A stretch of 64,000 bases of DNA from Pseudomaricurvus alkylphenolicus (lineage in GTDB: Bacteria > Pseudomonadota > Gammaproteobacteria > Pseudomonadales > Cellvibrionaceae), in the NCBI RefSeq assembly GCF_011683955.1, contig NZ_JAAQPI010000010.1, forward strand, positions 186,001-250,000, in the 5' to 3' direction. The number at the start of each line of letters is the position of its first letter. The first letter of the stretch is position 1. Shown here one piece after another: positions 52,750 through 60,308 of this stretch. The notes beneath the pieces are model-generated. The model ran no database searches and had not been told where the DNA came from. It saw only the letters and a list, made by a program, of their open reading frames with translations. A program made the translations under genes and the position numbers.

Positions 52750-53502
52750 TCAATGTGAGCTGGCGACATCACAACGGTGATTCTGCTCCTGTACTGCTCG
52801 TACTAGTTCATGCCAGCGTCGCGTCATTTGGCGCGTAAACCGCCGCTGTTGTTCATAGGCCTGCTCATTTGAATTCAACAGACATTCCATCGGTATGCTG
52901 TTTTGCAACACACCCTCTTCAGCCAGAACTTGGGCCCAGCCGCGGGTAATTTCGGTGGTGACTTCGGGATGGAATTGAAATCCGTAACTGTGTCGCCCCA
53001 GTCGGTAACCCTGGTTCATACAGGCCTCGCCGCTGATCAATAACTCGGCCTCCGGGGGTAGAAAAAAGCTGTCTTGATGAAACTCGAACAAGGGAGGCAG
53101 CTCGGTAAGATCACCAAACAATGGATCCTGCTGAGCCGCGGGCGTCAGTGTCAGTTGGGTAAAACCGGTCTCCCAGCCATTGTTTGATCGATAAGGCATG
53201 CCAACGGCGCGAGCCAGCAGTTGTGAACCCAGGCAAATTCCCAAAACCGGCCGCCCCAACGTGTGAAACTCCAGCATTAACTGGGTGATGATCTTAAGCG
53301 AGGGTTCAAACCGAGTCTCATAGGCGCTCATGGGACCACCCAGCACCACCAAGCCGTCGCTGTTAACATCGATAGAATTGAGTGAGTCGCCAGCCAGCAG
53401 ATTCTTGATGCGAAGTCGTGCTCCAAGTGCCTGAAGTTCTTCGCCGAGGGTGCCGGGAGGGGCCTTGTCGCTGTTTTGCAGCACCAGTATTTGGCAGGTC
53501 AT
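52750..53502 (-). CDS. Class I glutamine amidotransferase-like protein
   Basis: 250 residues from the ATG at 53502. Nucleophile elbow GICLGSQLLARA supplies the catalytic Cys and FQFHPEV the His, with Glu in the expected place; LGGPMSAYE gives the oxyanion region. Stand-alone members of this group hydrolyse gamma-glutamyl amides or act as glutaminase partners. The longer frame runs through two operator-like boxes and is rejected. Head of the minus-strand unit with the MFS and M20 genes. Confidence 0.85.
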   Translation of the reverse strand: MTCQILVLQNSDKAPPGTLGEELQALGARLRIKNLLAGDSLNSIDVNSDGLVVLGGPMSAYETRFEPSLKIITQLMLEFHTLGRPVLGICLGSQLLARAVGMPYRSNNGWETGFTQLTLTPAAQQDPLFGDLTELPPLFEFHQDSFFLPPEAELLISGEACMNQGYRLGRHSYGFQFHPEVTTEITRGWAQVLAEEGVLQNSIPMECLLNSNEQAYEQQRRFTRQMTRRWHELVRAVQEQNHRCDVASSH

Positions 53503-53519
53503 AGTGTACATCTCAAACG

Positions 53520-53557
53520 TGACAAAAGTTATATATACCATATATGACAAATGTTAT
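53520..53557. promoter_or_regulatory. Two TGAC...GTTAT boxes, probable TetR operators
   Basis: TGACAAAAGTTAT (53520-53532) and TGACAAATGTTAT (53545-53557) are direct repeats with 25-base spacing just upstream of the amidotransferase start. The same 13-base pattern occurs at 54458-54499 between the TetR and TonB receptor genes, so one regulator probably controls both sides. Confidence 0.6.
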
Positions 53558-53718
53558 GTTTGGCAATGGTTAATTGCCAAAGCCTGAATCTTTAAGTACT
53601 TTCAGAGGCAATGAAGATAAACAGAGGGGGGTGGTAAGGAGAGAGCTCGGGCAAAAATCTGCCGATTTTTACCCGATAGAGACAAAGTTTTAAGGAGGTG
53701 GTTGACGGTGACGAGCGA

Positions 53719-54336
53719 TTAAAGGAGGTAAGTGCCTAAATAACCTCGAACTGCACGACGTGCTTCTTCGAGATAATCCGGCGTAATTTCGTCATGCAGA
53801 GACAGGCTGCGAACAAAGGCGGCGTCCATCAGGTTGACGCAGATGGCCAGTTTTTCCTGCAGGTCCTCCACCTGTGGATAGGGTTCAAGTTGATCAAACA
53901 GCGTCAAGAACCATTGCGCAAATTCAGAAAGACGACTGGCGGCACCGCGGCGTACATTGGTGGCAGCATGGACACCAAGAAACAGCTGCTCAGCTATGGG
54001 GTCGGTGGTGTAGTACTCATAGCCGGCGTTCACCATTAAATTTGCCAGATCTTCCCAGCTTTCGATGGTCGCCTCTTCAGCCCGGTTCTGAAACAGCTCC
54101 AGAACATTTTTAAAATGGCGCTCTGCCAATGCCTGAAAGATCAGTTCCGGTGACGGAAAGTATTGATAGACCGACGCAGCGGGCAGTTCGGCTTTTTCCG
54201 CAATCTTGTGGTGAGAGGTGGCATCAATACCACTTTCCAGAATTAAGTACTCGGCTGCATCGAGAATTTTTTCAAATCGAGCAATGCTGCGCGCCTGTAC
54301 CGGGCGTTTGACCTGCGGGAGGGGTTTATCTGCCAC
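53719..54336 (-). CDS. TetR family transcriptional regulator (second)
   Basis: 205 residues. HTH region about 18-62 (ARFEKILDAAEYLILESG, then IAEKAELPAASVYQYFPS). Related to the TetR at 951-1589 through the whole N-terminal domain and the pattern of the ligand domain. It diverges from the third TonB receptor and lies next to the amidotransferase/MFS/M20 unit. The operator-like boxes on both sides suggest it represses all of them and itself. Ligand unknown. Confidence 0.88.
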   Translation of the reverse strand: MADKPLPQVKRPVQARSIARFEKILDAAEYLILESGIDATSHHKIAEKAELPAASVYQYFPSPELIFQALAERHFKNVLELFQNRAEEATIESWEDLANLMVNAGYEYYTTDPIAEQLFLGVHAATNVRRGAASRLSEFAQWFLTLFDQLEPYPQVEDLQEKLAICVNLMDAAFVRSLSLHDEITPDYLEEARRAVRGYLGTYLL

Positions 54337-54457
54337 TCATGAACTCCTTGGTTTGAAGGCTCCTTTATACCGTTCTCGACTCAAAAATAGAAGTGACATC
54401 TGTCATTTTTGGAATTCCCTTTGGCTATATAGCGGTAATTTTTAATTTTTCAAAAAT

Positions 54458-54499
54458 ATAACAAAAGTCATCTTTGGTGTTGAATGTGACAATTGTTAT
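54458..54499. promoter_or_regulatory. Inverted pair of TGAC...GTTAT boxes upstream of the third TonB receptor
   Basis: ATAACAAAAGTCA (54458-54470, inverse of TGACTTTTGTTAT) and TGACAATTGTTAT (54487-54499) face each other. A related TGACATCTGTCA inverted repeat is at 54394-54405. They sit between the divergent TetR and the receptor, about 55 bases before the receptor start. Confidence 0.6.
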
Positions 54500-54553
54500 G
54501 TTTTATAGTGGGTTCACGTCACAGCAATAACAAACCATGAGAGCGATAATTCG

Positions 54554-56815
54554 ATGCAAGACAAGAACACACCACTGGCTATGGCCATTGCAGCAGCTAC
54601 GGGAATCTACTCTGGAGTCTTACAGGCTGAAGTAGATGACAATGTCGCCTTCGCGCTTGAGGAGGTGGTCGTTACGGCCCAAAAACGTACTCAGAGTATT
54701 AACGATGTGGGCATTACCATGAATGCCTTTACTGGCGAGCAGCTGCGGGATCAAGGTGTCTACACTGCCGAAGATCTGGCGGTTCACACTCCGGGTTTGT
54801 CGGCCACCACCAATTCCACAACCGGAGTGCCGGTCTACACCATTCGAGGTGTGGGCTTTCAAGATTACTCCACCAGTGCTTCTTCAACGGTGGGGTTGTA
54901 TCTGGATGAGATCAGTATTCCTTATACCGTGATGAGTCGGGGCGCCTTGTTTGATGTCGCTCGGGTAGAGGTACTGAAAGGGCCCCAGGGTGATCTTTAC
55001 GGCCGCAACACGACAGCGGGTCAGATCAATTTTGTCAGCAATCGTCCCACCGAGGAGTTTGAAGCCGGTTTTACAGCAAGCTATGGTCGCTTCGATGTTG
55101 TTGACGTAGAGGGCTATGTCAGCGGCAGTCTGACCGATGCCGTACAGGGACGCCTGGCTTTTAAGACGACCCAGTCCGGTGAGGGCTGGCAAGAGAGTGT
55201 CAGCCGTGACGATGAACTCGGCGAAAAGGATTTAATGGCGTTGCGGGCCATGCTCAACGTCGATCTGGATGACAGCAAATCCCTGTTGTTAAGAGCTCAC
55301 TGGGTCAATGACGAATCCGACAATCAGGCACCGATGGTGTACGACGGTACGGAATTACATGGGAGTCCGGGATTTGGCAGAACAGGTAATGACCTGGATG
55401 GTAATCCTATTACCCCGATCTACAGTGACAACGACAGCCGTGCGGCCGACTGGAACCCCGGGCTGTGGAAGCCGCGCCGGGACAACACGCTCAAGGGTAT
55501 TGGTCTCAATTTTAACTGGGATATTAATGACGACCTGAGCTTCACGGCCATCGCCGGCATAGACAGCTTCGATCGCAATGAGTGGAGTGACTGGGACGGA
55601 ATGGCCTACCTGGACTCCAACATCAATAATATTACCGAAGTGGATACGCAATCGTTGGAATTGCGTCTGGCTTCAAACGGCAATCTCGATTTTACCTGGG
55701 TTGCAGGAATCTATGTATCCAACGACGAAGTCAATGAAGATTACCGCTATAACATGCAGGAATCGCGTTTTGCTGTGTTTGGGCGAGCCGACACGGTGTA
55801 CGAGCAAGAGACAGAGTCCTCTGCGGTCTTCGGCCATGCCGAGTGGCAACTGGCCGATCAATGGCGGCTGACCGTCGGTGCACGATACACCGAGGAAGAG
55901 CGCACCTGGCAGGGGTGCACCATTATTTTTGATACCTGTTTCTTCCTGGATGCTGAAAACCGAGGTGAAGTCTTTAAAGACACCCTCGAAGTGGCAAAGT
56001 GGATGGGCAAAATAACGCTGGACTATGAGCTCAACGAAGACATTTTGGTCTACGGTACGCTCTCCAACGGATTCAAGTCCGGTGGTTTTAACGGCGCTGC
56101 CGCACTGACCCACGCACAGTTGGCCCCCTACACCGAAGAAGAGCTGGTCAATACCGAGTTGGGTATCAAGGCCACCTTGCTGGATGGGCGCATGCAGTTA
56201 AATGCCGCTGCCTTCTGGTACGACTATACGGATAAACAGGAACGTGAACGCAAACCCACTCAACTCGGGGCCTTGGGCGGACAGAGCAATGTACCGGAAT
56301 CCAGAATCAACGGTGCGGAGTTGGAGCTGAAGTGGCTGATTGCTGAAGGCCTGAACGTCAATCTTGGTGTGGCCTACCTGGATACCAAGGTCGAGAAGTG
56401 GGCTGCAATAGATGCCGAAAACAGCGCGCCGCCACCAGCGGAACCGGTCACTTTTGACGCTTCCGGTCTGGAGCTGGCTCAATCGCCCGAATGGCAATAT
56501 AACGGCAGCATCAACTATGAGTGGAGCGTTGGCGATAATCTGGTGATGGGCGTAGCGACGGACTTCAGTTATACCTCTGAGGTCACTGGCGTATCAGGAA
56601 TTCGCGCGGATGTTACTCGGGTAGAAGACTATTGGCTGTGGGGTGCTCGCGCCAGCCTCGGCTCTGTGGAAGGCGATTGGAAAACAACACTTTGGGTACG
56701 TAACCTGACGGACGAGTACTACTATCCGGCGGCCATTGGTGGCGGTAACGCCACCTACGTGCGGATCAACGGCATGCCAAGAACCTTTGGTGTCACGCTG
56801 GATTACAGTTTCTGA
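54554..56815 (+). CDS. TonB-dependent receptor (third)
   Basis: 753 residues. A short signal region (PLAMAIAAATGIYSGVLQA), TonB-box-like LEEVVVTAQKRTQSIND, plug motif VEVLKGPQGDLYGRNTTAGQI at about 138-158, barrel ending in Phe (DYSF). It probably imports the organic compound handled by the surrounding amidase, sulfatase and gamma-glutamyl enzymes. Operator-like boxes link it to the divergent TetR. A strong terminator follows, so the next two genes may have their own promoter. Confidence 0.92.
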   Translation: MQDKNTPLAMAIAAATGIYSGVLQAEVDDNVAFALEEVVVTAQKRTQSINDVGITMNAFTGEQLRDQGVYTAEDLAVHTPGLSATTNSTTGVPVYTIRGVGFQDYSTSASSTVGLYLDEISIPYTVMSRGALFDVARVEVLKGPQGDLYGRNTTAGQINFVSNRPTEEFEAGFTASYGRFDVVDVEGYVSGSLTDAVQGRLAFKTTQSGEGWQESVSRDDELGEKDLMALRAMLNVDLDDSKSLLLRAHWVNDESDNQAPMVYDGTELHGSPGFGRTGNDLDGNPITPIYSDNDSRAADWNPGLWKPRRDNTLKGIGLNFNWDINDDLSFTAIAGIDSFDRNEWSDWDGMAYLDSNINNITEVDTQSLELRLASNGNLDFTWVAGIYVSNDEVNEDYRYNMQESRFAVFGRADTVYEQETESSAVFGHAEWQLADQWRLTVGARYTEEERTWQGCTIIFDTCFFLDAENRGEVFKDTLEVAKWMGKITLDYELNEDILVYGTLSNGFKSGGFNGAAALTHAQLAPYTEEELVNTELGIKATLLDGRMQLNAAAFWYDYTDKQERERKPTQLGALGGQSNVPESRINGAELELKWLIAEGLNVNLGVAYLDTKVEKWAAIDAENSAPPPAEPVTFDASGLELAQSPEWQYNGSINYEWSVGDNLVMGVATDFSYTSEVTGVSGIRADVTRVEDYWLWGARASLGSVEGDWKTTLWVRNLTDEYYYPAAIGGGNATYVRINGMPRTFGVTLDYSF

Positions 56816-56891
56816 TCGCCATCGAAGAATTCTTTAGCAAGAGTCTCTGACGGCCACTGCTTCTCCTCTCCTCGGCAGTGGACGGTACTTC

Positions 56892-56934
56892 GCCCTTCAA
56901 TTCAACGCTGGTGTATGAATTGAAGGGCTTTTTT
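56892..56934 (+). terminator. Intrinsic terminator after the third TonB receptor
   Basis: GCCCTTCAATTCA (56892-56904) pairs perfectly with TGAATTGAAGGGC (56916-56928), followed by TTTTTT. Classic rho-independent form. Confidence 0.85.
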
Positions 56935-56972
56935 ATGCATTCTGATACAAACCAATACAAGATGGAAAGACT

Positions 56973-57482
56973 ATGTTGGTAGCCGTTTATGGTTCGCTCA
57001 AAAAACACTACTTTAATCACGACATTTTGCAGGAGGCGGAATTTATCGGTAACTGGCTGACTGAACCGGATTACACCATGATTGATTTGGGCGGTTTTCC
57101 CGGTGTTATCCAAGGGGGAAGCTGTGCCATAGACACCGAAATATACCGGGTCTCCACGAGAATATTGCGGACGCTCGACGACCTGGAGGGGCATCCAAAC
57201 GTTTATCGGCGGGTAGCACTCGACTCCCCTTATGGTGAAGTGGAGATGTATCTTTATCAGAATAAGAACGAGGCCAGCTTTGAACGGCTGAGGGCAAAAA
57301 CCATCAGCAGCGGTAAATGGGTCGAAGAAGAGTTTGCACCCTGGGCATCCGGTCGTAAGTTTCTGTTTGCGTGCCAGGATTGCGGCTCTACAGCACACGT
57401 ACAACTGGAGTCCATCAACGATCTGGTAACCTGCCAGTGTGGCAGTGAGATGATCAGACGCGGGCGCCCTCATTGCGCTTGA
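56973..57482 (+). CDS. Gamma-glutamylcyclotransferase domain protein with C-terminal zinc ribbon
   Basis: 169 residues. Residues 1-115 are a GGCT/AIG2-like fold: VAVYGSLKKHYFNH with the YGSL substrate loop and LDDLEGHPNVYRR with the catalytic Glu at about 72. Residues 130-169 form a compact cysteine-rich tail, C134-x2-C137 and C154-x-C156, likely a zinc ribbon. GGCT enzymes release 5-oxoproline from gamma-glutamyl amines. The zinc tail is unusual. The neighbouring amidotransferase-like and amidohydrolase genes also point to glutamyl or amide chemistry. Confidence 0.82.
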   Translation: MLVAVYGSLKKHYFNHDILQEAEFIGNWLTEPDYTMIDLGGFPGVIQGGSCAIDTEIYRVSTRILRTLDDLEGHPNVYRRVALDSPYGEVEMYLYQNKNEASFERLRAKTISSGKWVEEEFAPWASGRKFLFACQDCGSTAHVQLESINDLVTCQCGSEMIRRGRPHCA

Positions 57483-57522
57483 GCAGGTCAGCCACTTTAT
57501 CAATTCATACGAGGAACATACA

Positions 57523-58974
57523 GTGAACTACATGGTCTGTCGCCTGTACGTTTTTATTGCAGCGATTGTGTTTACCGGTTCGGCATGGTCTGCGTCCGCG
57601 CCCAATATTATTATGATCGTGGTGGATGATATGCGGATTGATGAATACGGTGCCGGAGGGCACCCATACCTGTCGACGCCCAATATCGATAGAATTGCCC
57701 GCGAAGGGGCTACCTTTTCGCGGGCCTATCACGCAACACCGCTCTGTTCACCGAATCGGGCCAGTATCCTGACGGGCCAGTATTCATCCCGGCACGGTAT
57801 TTTGGACAACACCTCTCGAAGCTATGCCAGCCACAAGCTGGAACTCTTTCCTCAGCAGTTACAGAAATCGGGCTATAAAACCGCCCACGTTGGCAAGTGG
57901 CATATGGGCAACGATGCCTCACCGAGACCGGGTTATGACTACTGGGTGAGTTTTCAGGGGCAGGGCAGAAGCAAGAATCCCATCCTTTATGAAAACGGCA
58001 AGTTGGGGGAGGTAAAAGGCTATATCACAGACATTTTTACAGATCGGGCAGTGTCTTTTATCAGGCGTGAGTCCCAGTCGCCCTTCTTCTTATACATTGG
58101 CCATAAGGCGGTGCATCCCGATTCTCGTCAGCTTGATGACGGCAATGTCGATATTAACTACGGCAGCCGTTTTATTCCTGCCGACAGGCACAAGGGCAGC
58201 TATGACAAAAAGTTCGTTGAGCGGCGCCCCAATCACGGCTTTTCCAGGGAGGATAGTAAAGGCAAGCCGGTTCTGAGCAGGGCCCTGGAGTTTAAGAACT
58301 CTGCCGAAATCCAGCGGCGTTTTGGAAAGTTGATTGGAGACGACGTCTCTGAGTCAAGCATCCGTCGCCGAGCTGAAATGATCCGATCAGTTGACGAGGG
58401 GCTGGGACGGATATTCGAAACTCTGGAACAGCGCAATATTCTGGAAAACACGCTGGTTGTTCTGACCACGGACAACGGCTACTTCTACGGCGAGCACGGT
58501 TTGACGGTTGAGCGGAGACTGCCTTACGAAGAAGCCATTCGCGCGCCTTTATTGATGCGTTACCCGAAACTGATTCCATCAGGCGTGACGATCGACGGAT
58601 TTGCCAGCTCTGTGGATCTGGCGCCGACGGTGCTCGATATAGCCGGTGTGGAAATTCCCCGCTCCGTCCAGGGAGTCTCTTTAAAACCACAGCTGAAACC
58701 CGGAGGCAATTCTGTCCGAGACCGTGTGCTGGTCGAATACCATGGGCACGAAAACCCCATGCCCTGGACAGCAAAGCTCGATTACCGAGCCGTTCTCAAA
58801 GGTAACTACAAATACATCAAGTGGCTCAGATACGACGGTGAGGCGGAACTATACGACTTGTCTGCGGATCCCTATGAGCAACACAACCTGATCGCAGATA
58901 AACCTTCGCAGGCAGTGCTGGCTGACCTCAAGCATGAGCTTGACCAACTGGTACTCAAGTCGATGGGGATGTAG
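57523..58974 (+). CDS. Secreted sulfatase
   Basis: 483 residues; GTG start at 57523 with GAGGA at good spacing and a signal peptide (LYVFIAAIVFTGSAWSASA). Type I sulfatase: metal-binding IIMIVVDDMRIDEYG at about 26-40, and LCSPNRASILTGQYSSRHG holds the C-x-P-x-R site whose Cys is converted to formylglycine. HVGKWHMG and VLTTDNGYFYGEHG complete the active site. It removes sulfate esters from an imported or extracellular compound. The maturase for formylglycine is not in the window. Confidence 0.92.
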   Translation: MNYMVCRLYVFIAAIVFTGSAWSASAPNIIMIVVDDMRIDEYGAGGHPYLSTPNIDRIAREGATFSRAYHATPLCSPNRASILTGQYSSRHGILDNTSRSYASHKLELFPQQLQKSGYKTAHVGKWHMGNDASPRPGYDYWVSFQGQGRSKNPILYENGKLGEVKGYITDIFTDRAVSFIRRESQSPFFLYIGHKAVHPDSRQLDDGNVDINYGSRFIPADRHKGSYDKKFVERRPNHGFSREDSKGKPVLSRALEFKNSAEIQRRFGKLIGDDVSESSIRRRAEMIRSVDEGLGRIFETLEQRNILENTLVVLTTDNGYFYGEHGLTVERRLPYEEAIRAPLLMRYPKLIPSGVTIDGFASSVDLAPTVLDIAGVEIPRSVQGVSLKPQLKPGGNSVRDRVLVEYHGHENPMPWTAKLDYRAVLKGNYKYIKWLRYDGEAELYDLSADPYEQHNLIADKPSQAVLADLKHELDQLVLKSMGM

Positions 58975-59003
58975 AGAAAAGGGAGGTTTGGAGAGGGGAT
59001 GAA

Positions 59004-59033
59004 CGGCCAAGAGAAAGGGTTTTCTCTTGGCCG
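59004..59033. terminator. Perfect 13-base hairpin between convergent sulfatase and phaB genes
   Basis: CGGCCAAGAGAAA (59004-59016) pairs with TTTCTCTTGGCCG (59021-59033), with a four-base loop. Bidirectional terminator for both genes. Confidence 0.8.
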
Positions 59034-59051
59034 AATCTGACTGCAGAGCAA

Positions 59052-59774
59052 TCAGTACATGTGTTGGCCACCGTTAACGGAAATGGTGGAGCCGGTAATA
59101 AAGTCAGCGTTATCGCTCACCAGGAACTCAACGGTGCGAGCGATATCTTCCGGGCGACCGAGACGGCCGACAGGAATGGTGCCAATAATCTTTTCCAGAA
59201 CGTCGGCGGGAACCGCACGTACCATATCGGTATCCACATAACCCGGGGCCACGGCGTTAACGGTAATGCCTTTGGCCGCGCCTTCCTGGGCCAGTGCCTT
59301 GGTAAAGCCGTGAATACCGGATTTGGCAGCGGCGTAGTTCACCTGACCGTACTGGCCGGCCTGGCCGTTTACGGAGCCAACGTTAACAATGCGGCCGAAG
59401 CTGCGCTCGCGCATACCTTCGATAACGGCGCGGCTGGTGTTAAAGCAGGATGCCAGGTTGGTCTGAATAACCGCATCCCAATTTTCAAAATTCATCCGGT
59501 GCAGGGTGCCATCACGGGTGATGCCGGCGTTGTTGACCAGAATTTCCACGGCGCCAAAATCCTGCTCGATCTGTTCAACAGCAGTCTTGACGGCGTCAAA
59601 ATCGGAAACGTCAAATTTAAGGGCGGGAATGCCGGTGCGCTCGGTAAACGCCTCGGCGGCTTGATCGTTACCTCCATAGTTGGCAACAACAGTATAGCCT
59701 TTCAGCTTGAGCTTTACGCAAATGGCTTCGCCAATACCACGAGTTCCGCCAGTTACTAATGCTACTCTTCCCAT
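59052..59774 (-). CDS. phaB: Acetoacetyl-CoA reductase
   Basis: 240-residue SDR. TGGTRGIG at about 8-15, NNAG, catalytic Ser in NVGSVNGQ and YxxxK in YAAAKSGIHG. RMNFENWDAVIQTNL and GYVDTDMV follow the PhaB pattern. It reduces acetoacetyl-CoA to (R)-3-hydroxybutyryl-CoA with NADPH for polyhydroxyalkanoate synthesis. The synthase is not in the window. Confidence 0.9.
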   Translation of the reverse strand: MGRVALVTGGTRGIGEAICVKLKLKGYTVVANYGGNDQAAEAFTERTGIPALKFDVSDFDAVKTAVEQIEQDFGAVEILVNNAGITRDGTLHRMNFENWDAVIQTNLASCFNTSRAVIEGMRERSFGRIVNVGSVNGQAGQYGQVNYAAAKSGIHGFTKALAQEGAAKGITVNAVAPGYVDTDMVRAVPADVLEKIIGTIPVGRLGRPEDIARTVEFLVSDNADFITGSTISVNGGQHMY

Positions 59775-60245
59775 GTGTCTAATCCTCTAGTGTGTTTCTG
59801 TGACTAAAAAAATATTGCTGCAAAAAAAATTGAGTGCTGCTTTTGTGGTTACAGCTTTTTGTACAACTTCGTCTTCACTACTAATGGTCGCTTGCCCATG
59901 TCCCTGGGCTCATTGTTTTTTATGGGTCCTCGTGTAGAGGGCGCGCATAATAGACCAAGCGGTCACGAATTGGAATACAACTTTGGTGCCAGCTTTGAAT
60001 TTTTTTCGCATATTTGTGTTTAATCAAAAAATTTGCGAATTAGCAGGCGCGTTTACCGTTTTTTTTGAGTGAAAGATGACGTAAAACGGTGCAGTTGCTA
60101 TTGAAACGCACCAGAATGAAAATTAGATGACAGGGAATTAATGTGGTCAAAAAAGGACAAAGTGCGTTGCTGTCACGACCTTGTCATTGCACTTCTTTAG
60201 AAGGTTTCGGTGTGCACAGGTTTTTATTTTTCAATTTGAAAAATA
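59775..60245. other. Intergenic region upstream of phaB
   Basis: About 470 AT-rich bases between the phaB start and the paaK terminator. It must hold the phaB promoter. I see no protein-coding gene, tRNA or convincing operator in it. Confidence 0.5.
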
Positions 60246-60274
60246 ATTAAGGCCGCTTGTCAGGCGGCCTTAAT
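60246..60274 (-). terminator. Intrinsic terminator for the ligase/globin gene
   Basis: ATTAAGGCCGC (60246-60256) pairs with GCGGCCTTAAT (60264-60274) with a seven-base loop. On the minus strand it is followed by TATTTTTC, giving a normal rho-independent terminator 35 bases after the ligase gene. Confidence 0.8.
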
Positions 60275-60308
60275 GGGTTTGAAGTTTTAGGGCTTTCCGG
60301 ATGCGACG

